A DNA stretch of 10,150 nt. It comes from Euperipatoides rowelli. Lineage: Eukaryota; Onychophora; Udeonychophora; Euonychophora; Peripatopsidae. Location: NCBI GenBank assembly GCA_003024985.2, contig PXIH01S0016765.1. One strand, given 5' to 3'. Shown here in pieces: positions 1 through 7,751 of this stretch (its first letter is position 1; every line of letters starts with the position of its first letter). The translations under genes and the position numbers were made by a program. The notes under the pieces are model-generated. The model searched no databases. It saw only the letters and a list, made by a program, of their open reading frames with translations, and was not told the origin of the DNA.

Positions 1-268
1 TCCAGTCAACTAAAAAAAACTTATCTAATCAGATAGAAAGTCAACGAAATTTCAGGTCAACTAAAAAAAGCTTATCAAATCAGATAGAAAGTCGACGAAA
101 CATCCAGCCAACTTAAAAAAAGCTTAACAAACCAGACAGAAAGTTGGCAAAATGTCTAGTCAACTAAAAGAAAAGCTTATCAAACCAGACAGAAAGTCAA
201 CAAAACGTCCAGTCAACCAGACAAAGTTGACAAAATGTCCAGACAACTAAAAAAAAAGCTTATCAAAA
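1..268. repeat. Diverged ~51-bp tandem (satellite-like) repeat, about six units
   Basis: Units begin with variants of TCCAGTCAAC at about 1, 52, 103, 155, 208 and 238, giving spacings of 51, 51, 52, 53 and 30 bp. A full unit runs: TCCAGTCAAC, an A-rich run, AAGCTTATCAAA, CCAGACAGAAAGT, then CAACAAAA. Most units contain a HindIII site (AAGCTT); the first has AACTT instead. The unit at 208 is short because it lacks the A-run plus AAGCTTATCAAA segment, and the last unit stops after that segment. The array starts at the window edge, so it probably continues to the left. Divergence between units shows it is not newly amplified. No coding potential is seen. Confidence 0.9.
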
Positions 269-285
269 TTTTTTTATTAGCCCTC

Positions 286-319
286 TAAACTTGATGTAGC
301 TAGGGCCTCATCAAGTTTA
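286..319. repeat. 11-bp-arm inverted repeat
   Basis: TAAACTTGATG (286-296) is matched exactly by its reverse complement CATCAAGTTTA (309-319) around a 12-base loop. It lies just after the tandem array and before an 11-base C run (330-340). It could be a transposon-end scar or a chance hairpin; no target duplication is seen. Confidence 0.7.
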
Positions 320-478
320 AATTCAGCTTCCCCCCCCCCCAACCCTATGACAATCTAGTGGTGAAATAATTATTTTTGATCGAGTATGATTATTTTGACA
401 CAACTTCCGTCAGACATTTACATAATGACGAAAATACATACGAAGTTAAAAAATGATTTTTGTTGAAAATATTTTGTT

Positions 479-540
479 ACCCACGAAATATGCCAAGCGA
501 CTCAATTTTGGGTCACGACCCATAGGTTAAGAAACCCTAG
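479..540 (-). mobile_element. hAT transposon terminus (Charlie/MER-like end)
   Basis: Read on the minus strand from 540, the sequence begins CTAGGGTTTCTTAACCTATG, followed by GGTCGTGACCC and a short GTCGCTTGGCATATTTCGTGGG stretch. This order (CAGNGGTTCTTAACC-type terminus, then a GGGTCGCGACCC-like palindrome) is the familiar end of hAT-superfamily elements of the Charlie type. Only this end is clear. A partner terminus is not convincing: the nearest candidate, CTAGTGGTG at about 357, matches only a few bases, and the 8-bp flanks do not agree well. The internal sequence at 360-478 may belong to the same non-autonomous element, but no transposase similarity was seen in it. Confidence 0.6.
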
Positions 541-1720
541 TACAAATGATCTGTGCACAACATTATTACAATTCATATAAGGAAAATGTTTTGATAGACC
601 ACAGGCTAGAAATATTCTTCTTCTTTAAGCATCTAATGTAAATTCTTAAGAAAACTTATTTGTTAAAATTTAAAATTTTGCATATTTTATGAAAATAGCA
701 ACAAAAATGCTGACATAGAAAAAACATCCGGAAAAGGATAATTGTTGGCTTCTCCTTTATTTCTAATCTTTGGTCTATAAGACTTGAAATGTATCTTGCT
801 TTAAACCAAGATGTAGATACCGTGTGTTCAATGCCTAGAGCCTGTAGTAAAATTAGGCTTTTAACAAAACAGCTGTGTTCAAAAACTCATGGCAAAGAAT
901 GGAATATTTGTAAATAAAGTTATTAAGTAATAAAGTGTTGTACATGCTAGTAGGTAGGTACCTTATTGTTTGTAACTTATGTCATAAAATTCTTGAATCC
1001 AGTTTCGCCATGTTTATAGTATAGACATTAATATTTAAAGGGGGAGGAGCTACAGGCCTGCATTTAAAAATTAATTTGTAAACAACCCCTTTACTCATTT
1101 TTTTTAAATGGATTTATTTTTTATTTTTTAGTAATTATCTTTGAAAATCAATCATAAAAAATAGCATCCTTTGACCTTTAAGGACTTGGCTCATATTACG
1201 GTGTAAGCTACTCAGTATTAAAAGGAGACGTAAAGATGAAAATCTTTACTGATCTATGAGCGTGAACCTCCACCTTGGTGAACATAACTGATGATGATTT
1301 CACGTTAAAATTTTACAAAATACATTTTATTTACATTGACTCAACATCATTATTCAAATAAAAATTATCTAAAATTCTTAGATACGTGGCAGAAAAAATG
1401 TCAAATAGAGGGCACTAGTATGGATTTATTTTGTAAACAGGATAATTTTGTAGGTTCGGCGTGGATTTATTGTGAAAATGTTCTTCGCGGGGCATCTAGA
1501 AAATAATTAAAACTAATCATTAATTAAAATTAATTATAACATTGATGATCGGTCCTGCATTTAAAAGCTTACAGAAAGTTATCAATCAATCATTACAAAA
1601 TATCTAAATTATACAATAAAAAGCAAAATGACAAGAATTTCTGATTTTATTATTTGAGGTGTTCAAAAAAAAAAAAAAAGGAAATGGTTAAAAGACTTTT
1701 ATCTTCAAAAAAAAAGCTAA
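541..1720. other. AT-rich non-coding stretch, no gene recognised
   Basis: No long open frame or known family is recognised. Small repeated words are present: CCTGCATTTAAAA at 1057-1069 and again at 1554-1566, TGGATTTATT at 1109, 1421 and 1462, and ATAGAGGG-type words near 1405 and 1730. These suggest pieces of old interspersed repeats but are too short to classify. A poly-A run lies near 1666-1679. Confidence 0.6.
1230..1249. repeat. 8-bp perfect hairpin with GAAA loop
   Basis: GTAAAGAT (1230-1237) and ATCTTTAC (1242-1249) are exact reverse complements around the tetraloop GAAA. If transcribed from the plus strand it would form a stem capped by a GNRA-type loop. The stem is short and in AT-rich DNA, so this may be chance; no surrounding RNA gene was recognised. 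Confidence 0.5.
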
Positions 1721-3124
1721 TTTTCTCCAATAGAGGGTGCTGTAACTAGCAGGAGATAGCAGGAGATATTTTTATGGCTACTTAGAAATTGCATAGAAAA
1801 TTCCAAAGAATGTTGATAAATGAAGAAAAATCTTTCAGAATGTTTGAGGAGAGGGAGAAAAATTTGAATAATTGAAAACTTGTTCGAGACTTTGAATGTC
1901 ACAGCAATAAATGCAAACTATTCTTTAAATTGTATTAGTCATTATTTGGAAGGGGGTTTTCTTTAATCTTAAATAAATCCTTCCTAATATTGTAATAGAT
2001 TCAAAACTTGCTTCCCATGATATTGAAAGTCTCATTCATTTTTTATTTATATATTTAAAATAAAATGTCTATAAAAAATTTAAACATTTTCGATGCATTT
2101 TCGGTGAATTCTTCTTAAAATAAAACATTTTAAATCATTTGATATTATTTCTATGTTCAAACGAATAATACAATGTTATATAAATGTGTGGGAATAGTTC
2201 CTTTCTTAGTTAATTTGAATATTATTTCATTCGGACTTTCTATTATTAAGATAAATGTTTTTCTTGTCTAATGTTCCATTTGAAAACCTTTATTTTCAAA
2301 GTATTTATGAGAATTTATTAAATAGTCAATAAATAATTGATTTATAAGCTTCATTTATTACATTTGCCTTTCTTAGCAAATTGAAAATCAATATCATTTA
2401 TTGTATTTTTCTTCTTCTTTTAAATGTTATATTTTAAGATAATAAATACTAAAGATAAAAAAAATAAATGTATTTACTATATATTTATATTATCAAATGG
2501 AAAATTGGCCCTAAAGTTTATTATTTTTTTTGGTGTGTGTGTGTTTGGGTGTGTGCAGGGACATTGCTATGGGTGGGGGGAGTAGGAGGATTTTTTTTTT
2601 TTTTTNAAGAGTTCTCACCCAACAAACATATTTTAATAATAATAAAAAAAAGAACTGATTATTACAAACTTATAGAAAATATAGGGTAGCATCTCCTATA
2701 TTTTAATTAATTACAAAAATAATTGGTCGATAAAAATGAAATAACGAGGTATATAATCAAAATTAAACTAGGAAAATTGGGTAGAACAAACTTTTCACAA
2801 CAAAAAAAAACATTAGACAAAACATTATCAATAAAAATAACTTATTTTAAAACTGTAATTTTTGACACAAAGTATCATGATACAAAACGGTTGCGAACAT
2901 GTACCGCTCTACATTTATTACTTTTTTATAAAAAAATATATAATCAAAAATCATGAACGTTAAATTAACATATGAAACTTTCTTTTGAACTTTTATATAA
3001 ACTAAAAATAAACTATTTCAATAAAGCATGTAATCAAAATATGCAGATGCATTACTCATATAAACTTCAATAATTATTACGATCAACTCAATTATCTATA
3101 TCAGACATTTACTAACCATAAAAG
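1721..3124. other. AT-rich non-coding stretch
   Basis: This is very AT-rich sequence with many A and T runs. No frame here resembles a known protein, and the short open stretches have the biased composition expected of random AT-rich DNA. A 10-bp unit TAGCAGGAGA is repeated twice at 1747-1766. The only other notable content is the low-complexity patch at 2531-2606. Confidence 0.6.
2531..2606. repeat. GT/G-rich low-complexity tract ending in T15 and an N
   Basis: A TGTGTGTGTGTTTGGGTGTGTG stretch is followed by GGGTGGGGGGAGTAGGAGGA, then 15 T residues at 2591-2605 and an ambiguous base at 2606. On the opposite strand the T run would be a poly-A tail. It could mark the 3' end of a retroposed sequence lying to the right on the minus strand, but no other support was found. 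The N suggests unreliable base calls at the homopolymer. Confidence 0.75.
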
Positions 3125-3739
3125 TTAGTCAATGTCTATGCAAGGAATATTAGAGTAAAAAATCGCAAATTCTTCACAAGAATGTGATTCGTAACATCCA
3201 ACTTCACATGTTTCACACAATTTAGCATTACAGAGATTCAGTTTGTGTCCCATTCTAAGACAAGAAAAACAAATGGGCGATCTGTCATTCATTGTAATCC
3301 ATGCTAAAGTACGGTTATTGAAGATAATGAAGTATCGTAGTTCAGTTATCAAAGTTCCAGCAAAAATTTTCATTTTAATCAAAAAAGGTGAAGTGTCAAA
3401 CGAAAAGTTAATATCAGGATTCATCACACGTTTCTCTATGGTTAATATAGTTCCAAATTTCACTGGGAGATCTATTATCTTGATATTAATGATTTGTTTC
3501 GTGGTTCTTTTGAAATTAGATACAATCAGCGAATTGTTCCATAGTATTGATTTCAATTTAATTAATATCTTCTCCATATTGGAGTTTTCTTCAAATTGTA
3601 AAAAGAGTATTTTATATATTCCAATAATTTGAAATTCCTTAATATAATTCTTAAATTCATTTTTTTTTAATCTTTCAATCACCATGTGCGGGTCTACCTT
3701 AATGAGCTTAGCGTCGTTTTTAATGGTGCCAATCGCCAT
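3125..3739 (-). CDS. Gag/ORF1-like protein with CCHC zinc knuckle (retroelement-derived, probably partial)
   Basis: From its first ATG this frame gives 204 residues. The open frame runs 25 codons further upstream to a stop at 3815-3817, but that stretch has no ATG. The C-terminal part holds a canonical knuckle CFSCLRMGHKLNLC, C-x2-C-x4-H-x4-C, at residues 157-170. It is followed directly by CETCEVGCYESHSC (175-188), where cysteines at knuckle positions 1, 4 and 14 are kept but the usual histidine position is tyrosine; a histidine sits three residues later. Upstream, hydrophobic strands alternate with charged helices (about 20-145), which fits the RRM-like fold that precedes knuckles in LINE ORF1/gag-like and ZCCHC3-type proteins. 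That fold is inferred, not demonstrated. Such proteins bind RNA or single-stranded DNA and coat the element's transcript. No reverse transcriptase is seen nearby, so this is an orphan fragment, a truncated element, or less likely a domesticated gene. Codon use is as AT-rich as the surroundings. Confidence 0.55.
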   Translation of the reverse strand: MAIGTIKNDAKLIKVDPHMVIERLKKNEFKNYIKEFQIIGIYKILFLQFEENSNMEKILIKLKSILWNNSLIVSNFKRTTKQIINIKIIDLPVKFGTILTIEKRVMNPDINFSFDTSPFLIKMKIFAGTLITELRYFIIFNNRTLAWITMNDRSPICFSCLRMGHKLNLCNAKLCETCEVGCYESHSCEEFAIFYSNIPCIDID

Positions 3740-3814
3740 TGTATAATTATCTCCAAGTTGAGCTATATTTTTCAACTTTCTTGAAAGATCTTTTATAATT
3801 GAATTCGTATTCCA

Positions 3815-4720
3815 TTACTTCAGTGGTTAAAACAGGAAACTTAAAGATTCTCGATTTATCAATTATCACTAAGAAGGATTTCAAAATCTCCATAAATTTC
3901 TATTCAATTAAAATGGCCACATCTACTGTATGTATTATAGAAATTGAAATTTTCAGGATAATATTAAAAGAATCTGACAAAAAATTCCATTGTAAATCAC
4001 AATCAAATATTAATAAATCAAATAGAACAGCTTGGCTCGAAAAAGTATCAATTAATTATCTTTTAAAACTATGATTTTACTGACCACGAAGTTTCATGTT
4101 CCTATATGGCTGTGAGCATGTGCAGTTCTTAGTAGGAGGAGTTTTATTTCCGAAAGGTACGAACTTTTGTGATGGAAGTTGGAAAAAAAACCAGCTGAAG
4201 GCTACAGAAAAACTCCTCAATAGTTGCGAATTGGAAATTTGAGAAGTTAGAGTTGGGAAATTTTTTATTTCTTGCCCCCCCCCCCCCCCTCCTCCAATCA
4301 AATTATCTAACTTCGGACATGTGTTTGTGATTAACACTCCTCCTTAATATGTTTAATCACTAAATATAGTAAATGATTAGGCAAGAGAGGGTACATCTGG
4401 ATGGCTTAATTTCTTTCTACTTTTTTTTAATGTAAATTTCACATTTCAACCCAGAAAGGGCTCTAGTATACTGTTGTGTGTTTGTAAGAATTTCAAGATG
4501 TTAAAACAAAATAATACCAAGACATTGTCAGTAATTCAATTTAGCCTTATTTTTAAAGATTTTTATACTTTAAAAAAATTCACTGATCTGAAGTAGAAAT
4601 TGCACAATTATCATTTTCTGGTTACAGTGTAGGAATTACGATATAATTTTATACTAGTGACAAATAATTGAAACCTAACTATGAAAAAAAATTAAATTAT
4701 GATTTCCTTAAGTCACTAAA
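3815..4720. other. AT-rich stretch with a C15 tract, no gene recognised
   Basis: Upstream of the zinc-knuckle frame, neither strand shows a recognisable protein. Short open stretches exist on both strands but lack ATG starts or known motifs. A run of 15 C at 4275-4289, followed by TCCTCC, makes an artificial poly-glycine frame on the minus strand. The 5' part of the gag-like element may lie in 3815-4075 in decayed form, but I could not follow it. Confidence 0.5.
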
Positions 4721-4753
4721 GGGGCACATGTGGACACTGTCCATATGTGTCCC
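4721..4753. repeat. Imperfect hairpin, copy A of the GGGGCACATGTGGACA repeat
   Basis: GGGGCACATGTGGACA (4721-4736) faces TGTCCATATGTGTCCC (4738-4753) across one base; the arms pair at 14 of 16 positions. The identical 16-base word recurs in the perfect hairpin at 7302-7338. After both hairpins comes a similar stretch (ACTGTGCTGTG here, ACTATGTGCTGTG there, then an A run and TTAA), so the two loci are related copies in the same orientation. Confidence 0.8.
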
Positions 4754-5105
4754 AGAATGTCTACTGTGCTGTGCAAGTATGTCTGATAAAAAAAAAAGTT
4801 AATTATAGGCCTACAGTGTTAGCCCACACTTCACAATAGTGAAATAGTAATTAGGCTATGGTAATTTGTTTTGAAAGACGAGCTGTAAAATCAGTGGTTT
4901 TGACAACACAACCTGTATTCTAGCATGTTCTTCCTTTACTGACAGTTTATCTCTTATGTTATTGTCTACCAATTGTTGAGATGAATCACAGATAAGTGAT
5001 GACCCTAGTATATCAATGCATTATAAATTACTTATACCAAAAGTGTACTGAGTACATAAAATTTGACATTAAGTAATATGCAGTGTTCGCTTTTAAGAGT
5101 TTCAA

Positions 5106-5144
5106 CCTATTTGTCCAATGGACAGACCATTCAATATTACCTGT
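5106..5144. repeat. Copy 1 of a GTCC-TGGACAG / CCTGT motif
   Basis: The segment reads CCTATTTGTCCAATGGACAG, a spacer of about 16 bases, then ACCTGT. It matches the order of words at 5557-5595. Both probably derive from one old interspersed repeat. The inner TGTCCAATGGACA is a short inverted repeat. Confidence 0.5.
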
Positions 5145-5271
5145 TTTTAATGAAAATTAACTGTGAAATATAAAATGTATTAAGATCAAATTATGACTTA
5201 AATATTAAAAAAAAATAGTTTATATTGTTTTATGTTATATTATTATATATTGTGTTAGTACTTAGTTTTTA

Positions 5272-5420
5272 TTGGGCCATTCCATTTATTTAAAAAAAAA
5301 ATGCTTTGCATCAATATAATTTTTCTAAAAAGAATATAATACGAAATAAAAAAATAATTTTACAATTGATTGTAGGCTACATAGTTTCCAAAATGTCACT
5401 TCAAGTCAAAAGTTCTAAAA
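5272..5420 (+). repeat. ~149-bp dispersed direct repeat, copy A
   Basis: The block starts TTGGGCCATTCCATTTATTT and ends CAAGTCAAAAGTTCTAAAA. It is matched almost base for base by 7604-7751 in the same orientation, with a few substitutions and small indels (about 90% identity by eye). No open frame spans it. With the hairpin words upstream it forms one repeat family of unknown class; the spacing from hairpin to block is about 550 bp here and about 300 bp in copy B. Confidence 0.88.
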
Positions 5421-5556
5421 CCCAGAAGTAGTGGTCATTTCAGCTCCTAATTTTCCCACTAGATTTTTTTTTTTTTTTGTAAGCTACTTATCAAGTTATG
5501 ACAATTATTGCACAGTAAGCTAAAATTTTTACAAAATTCATCATGGAAATAATCTG

Positions 5557-5595
5557 CCTGTCCTCTGGACAGGTGAACATTTATAATTTGCCTGT
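5557..5595. repeat. Copy 2 of the CCTGTCC...GGACAGG motif, with hairpin
   Basis: CCTGTCC (5557-5563) and GGACAGG (5567-5573) form a perfect 7-bp stem with a TCT loop, followed by TGCCTGT at 5589-5595. A third small stem, CCTGT-CTCGA-ACAGG, lies at 5611-5625 directly before the retrotransposon LTR. The retroelement therefore seems to have inserted into a pre-existing repeat rich in these words. Confidence 0.55.
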
Positions 5596-5626
5596 AGGAC
5601 ATTAAAACTACCTGTCTCGAACAGGG

Positions 5627-5836
5627 TGTGATAACGTAGTTGAGGACACTGACTGTGATTTTAGACTCCCCTTTTGTGTTAATTATGGACTAACCTTTAG
5701 CAATGTTCTTGTGTGTTATTCTAACCTGTAGTCATGTTCTAAGCATAATAAAGCCTAGATATACTGTAGGTACCTAACGTATCATATTTTGTATTTTTAC
5801 ATCATTATATCGAAATGTTATATTAGCAAATGTTAA
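5627..5836 (+). repeat. 5' long terminal repeat
   Basis: It aligns along its length with 6663-6863: shared stretches include GTGATTTTAG, TTATGGACTAACCTT, GTGTTATTCTA, CCTGTAGTCATGTTCTAAG, AATAAAGCCTAGATATA, ATCATATTTTGTATT and TATTAGCAAATGTT. It has an extra 16 or so bases (around 5695-5715) not in the 3' copy. The right border is uncertain because similarity fades after 5835. No confident primer-binding site follows. Confidence 0.8.
5747..5752 (+). promoter_or_regulatory. AATAAA polyadenylation signal in 5' LTR
   Basis: AATAAAGCCTAGATATA is conserved in both LTR copies. In LTR retrotransposons this signal lies in the R region and sets the transcript 3' end. Its position in the middle of a ~200-bp LTR fits that role. 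Confidence 0.6.
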
Positions 5837-5941
5837 ATAAGTCTTCTTGGTGTAAAGGTTTAGAACGTTTTTTTTTTCTGTAAAAATCATCATTGATTTA
5901 CACAGTGGCTTTAAAATAAATAAATAAACAATTTATTATGC

Positions 5942-6594
5942 TTAGTGTCTCAAGAGCTTAAGACATTTCTGTACTCTCAAGGTATTGCTGGAAGCCATAC
6001 TATAACATAATCCTCAAGGAAATGGCCAGGTAGAAAGGTACAATGGAATAATTTGGAAGACAGTAGAGCTGGGATTGCAAACACATGGATTGAAGATAAC
6101 TGAGTATGAGAAAGTTCTTCAGGATGCATTGCGTTTGATTACATCACTTTTATGCACTGCAACAAATGCCACTCCGCAAGAAAGGATGTTTACTCACCAG
6201 CGTAGATTTACAAGTGGCATTTCTATTCCTTCTTGTTTATTGTCACTGGGTATTTTGTACATGAAAAATCCTGTGAGAACCATTAAGTATGACTCTGTTG
6301 TTGAAGAGGTCCATCTGATTGAAACTAACCAAAATTATGCCCATGTAAGATTGCCCGATGGCCGGGAGACTACTGTCTCTATTCATCAGTTGGCTCCATG
6401 GGTAGAAAGAAACCCCAATCCTCTGGAGGAAGGTAAAGAAAGTTATCTGGTGGTTTCTCTTCCTTCCTCTTTTCCAGTAGATAAGTTTTGAAGAATTCGG
6501 AGAACCGAATAGGTTGGAAGTGACTGACCACACTGTATCCGAATCAAACAGGCTGATAGTGATTGACAGTATAGCATCATCTGATCGAGCTTAA
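5942..6594 (+). pseudogene. Ty3/gypsy integrase C-terminal region, frameshifted
   Basis: The frame at 5942 encodes a QELKTFLYSQGIAGSHTIT stretch and hits a stop at 6008-6010. Coding similarity continues in the frame from 6006 with HNPQGNGQVERYNGIIWK, whose glutamate is the third residue of the integrase DDE triad. Next come a helical region with SLLCTATNATPQERMF and the C-terminal beta domain with HVRLPDGRETTVSIHQLAP. These are hallmark words of integrases in invertebrate Ty3/gypsy elements. The frame stops at 6489-6491, and a third frame stays open to a stop at 6592-6594, probably the original tail after a second one-base change. The first two catalytic aspartates and the N-terminal zinc-binding region are absent because of the internal deletion. 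Integrase would join element cDNA to host DNA; this copy is dead. There is no credible start codon. Confidence 0.85.
6502..6567 (+). repeat. In-frame tandem duplication in the integrase tail
   Basis: GAACCGAATAGGTTGGAAG (from 6502) and GAATCAAACAGGCTGATAG (from 6541) are diverged copies 39 bp apart, each followed by TGACTGAC or TGATTGAC. In the open frame they read EPNRLEVTD and ESNRLIVID. The 39-bp period preserves the reading frame, so the duplication probably arose while the protein was functional. Confidence 0.55.
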
Positions 6595-6647
6595 CAGTGC
6601 ATTGCAGAAATCCTTCAAAATATCTAGATTACCATATGTAAGGGACT

Positions 6648-6661
6648 AAAAGGAAGGGAGA
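6648..6661 (+). promoter_or_regulatory. Polypurine tract
   Basis: AAAAGGAAGGGAGA is a run of 14 purines ending one base before the 3' LTR start. This is where RNase H leaves the plus-strand DNA primer in LTR retrotransposons, and its placement supports the LTR boundary at about 6663. Confidence 0.75.
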
Positions 6662-6662
6662 T

Positions 6663-6863
6663 TATGATAATGTAGATGGGGACATTGGTTTGTGATTTTA
6701 GCACCCTCTTTTCTGTTAGTTATGGACTAACCTTATGTGTTATTCTAGCCTGTAGTCATGTTCTAAGTGTAATAAAGCCTAGATATAGGTGATGGATCAT
6801 ATTTTGTATTCTTAGGCCATTATACTCAAAATGTTACCGGTATATTAGCAAATGTTTACAACA
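6663..6863 (+). repeat. 3' long terminal repeat
   Basis: It starts TATGATAATGTAG, against TGTGATAACGTAG in the 5' copy, and ends TTTACAACA. The canonical TG start has mutated to TA here. The conserved AATAAAGCCTAGATATA lies in the middle and TATTAGCAAATGTTT near the end. It directly follows the polypurine tract. Confidence 0.8.
6771..6776 (+). promoter_or_regulatory. AATAAA polyadenylation signal in 3' LTR
   Basis: This is the counterpart of the signal at 5747-5752 in the other LTR, in the same sequence context. It would direct 3' end formation of the element's transcript. Confidence 0.6.
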
Positions 6864-7301
6864 CAGGCAGATTTATTGACTTCCACCACTAGAATAAAGA
6901 ATAGGAAGTTCCTTCATTAGCCTATGAGTAGATTAGCGTAGTTAAGCTAAAGTTTAAACAATTTTTTTTAATATTTTTAATTGTTTTTTTATCCTTCAAG
7001 TTCAGCATAGACATGCTTTGTTATTTATACTGCTTCTAAGATGCATCATTCTTAAGGACCAATGAAGGCAATTACTTTATTGGCCAATTTATCAATTTCA
7101 TTTTAATGCTAATTAAGCTACTGTGTAAAGATAAATGGTCTAACTTAGACAAAATAATATTTTTTAGTATGTAGGTCAACCTTTAATATTAATAAATATG
7201 AAAGAAAAATAAAGATTATTGTAGACTTATTCAATTTTAAAATTAAGCATTTTCATTTGAAATTAGAGTTTATAATATATGGCCCTTTAGAAAGTGAATA
7301 A
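6864..7301. other. AT-rich non-coding spacer
   Basis: No open frame of note and no recognised repeat were found between the retrotransposon relic and the hairpin at 7302. CCAAT and ATTGG words near 7060-7084 form a weak inverted pair. This stretch may be host sequence or the unrecognised continuation of the repeat interrupted by the retroelement. Confidence 0.5.
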
Positions 7302-7338
7302 TGTCCACATGTGCCCCTTGGTGGGGCACATGTGGACA
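7302..7338. repeat. Perfect 16-bp-arm hairpin, copy B of the GGGGCACATGTGGACA repeat
   Basis: TGTCCACATGTGCCCC (7302-7317) and GGGGCACATGTGGACA (7323-7338) are exact reverse complements around TTGGT. The right arm is identical to the left arm at 4721-4736, and the following stretch (ACTATGTGCTGTG, then an A run and TTAAG) parallels copy A. Arms this GC-rich stand out from the AT-rich surroundings. They may be terminal inverted repeats of an unknown DNA element or a foldback module. Confidence 0.88.
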
Positions 7339-7603
7339 ATTGGTACTATGTGCTGTGAGAAAAAAATTAAGCAAAAAAAACATCAATCTATAAAATTATA
7401 ATGATTTAGGTTCATAGTTAAATCGCCAAACAATTATAAAAAGTGAAAAAAAAAATGAAAAAAAACTTGGTAATTTTAAAATGTGACGACATTTATTTAT
7501 TATGATTCTGTAATATCATTAGTAGGCTAGGCCTAATCACATAATCTGATTTACTATTCAATGCGTTGTGATTTTCTTTCAATTTACTGTTTTCACAGTT
7601 TTC

Positions 7604-7751
7604 TTGGGCCATTCCATTTATTTAAAAAAAAAATACTTTGCATCAATAATTTTGCTAAAAAGAATAATAATATGAAATAAAAAAATAATTTTACAATTGC
7701 TTGTAGGCTACATAGTTTCCAAAATTTCACTTCAAGTCAAAAGTTCTAAAA
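7604..7751 (+). repeat. ~148-bp dispersed direct repeat, copy B
   Basis: It is the partner of 5272-5420 in the same orientation, starting TTGGGCCATTCCATTTATTT and ending AGTCAAAAGTTCTAAAA. Differences include ATGCTTTG/ATACTTTG, AATATAATTTTTC/AATAATTTTGC and GATTGTAGG/GCTTGTAGG. Similarity stops sharply at both ends in the two copies, as expected for a defined repeat segment. Confidence 0.88.

Larger units (their letters stand above)
5627..6863 (+). mobile_element. Internally deleted Ty3/gypsy LTR retrotransposon relic
   Basis: Two diverged direct repeats of about 200 bp flank a fragment of integrase and a polypurine tract, the layout of an LTR retrotransposon. Gag, protease, reverse transcriptase, RNase H and most of integrase are missing; only about 830 bp separate the LTRs, whereas a full element is usually several kilobases. 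The outer edges read TG...CA (TGTGATAACG at 5627, ACAACA ending at 6863). The adjacent pentamers CAGGG (5622-5626) and CAGGC (6864-6868) agree at 4 of 5 positions, a plausible decayed target-site duplication. The element cannot move by itself. The visible LTR divergence (substitutions and a 16-bp length difference) points to an old insertion. Confidence 0.8.

Noticed and set aside
1-268. CRISPR-like array
   Set aside because: The units are contiguous diverged tandem copies without unique spacers, and the context is eukaryotic.
1057-1566. CCTGCATTTAAAA direct repeat as element ends
   Set aside because: The 13-base match does not extend on either side and no element structure lies between the copies.
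2468-2689. Plus-strand open frame rich in W, V, G and F
   Set aside because: It spans the GT/G-rich and poly-T low-complexity patch and an N; composition alone explains it.
3243-3632. Plus-strand 129-codon open frame
   Set aside because: It lies wholly antisense to the zinc-knuckle frame, which has a recognisable motif; this strand shows none.
3799-4074. Plus-strand 91-codon open frame upstream of the zinc-knuckle frame
   Set aside because: It begins at TTG, not ATG, and has no motif or family resemblance.
4077-4337. Minus-strand 86-codon open frame with a glycine run
   Set aside because: The glycine run is made by the C15 tract at 4275-4289; there is no recognisable domain and homopolymer length is unreliable.
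5848-5866. TGGTGTAAAGGTTTAGAAC as a retrotransposon primer-binding site
   Set aside because: It starts with TGG after the 5' LTR but lies about 10 bases beyond the last LTR similarity and does not clearly match a tRNA 3' end I can verify.
6243-6533. Minus-strand 96-codon open frame
   Set aside because: It is the antisense shadow of the integrase C-terminal domain.
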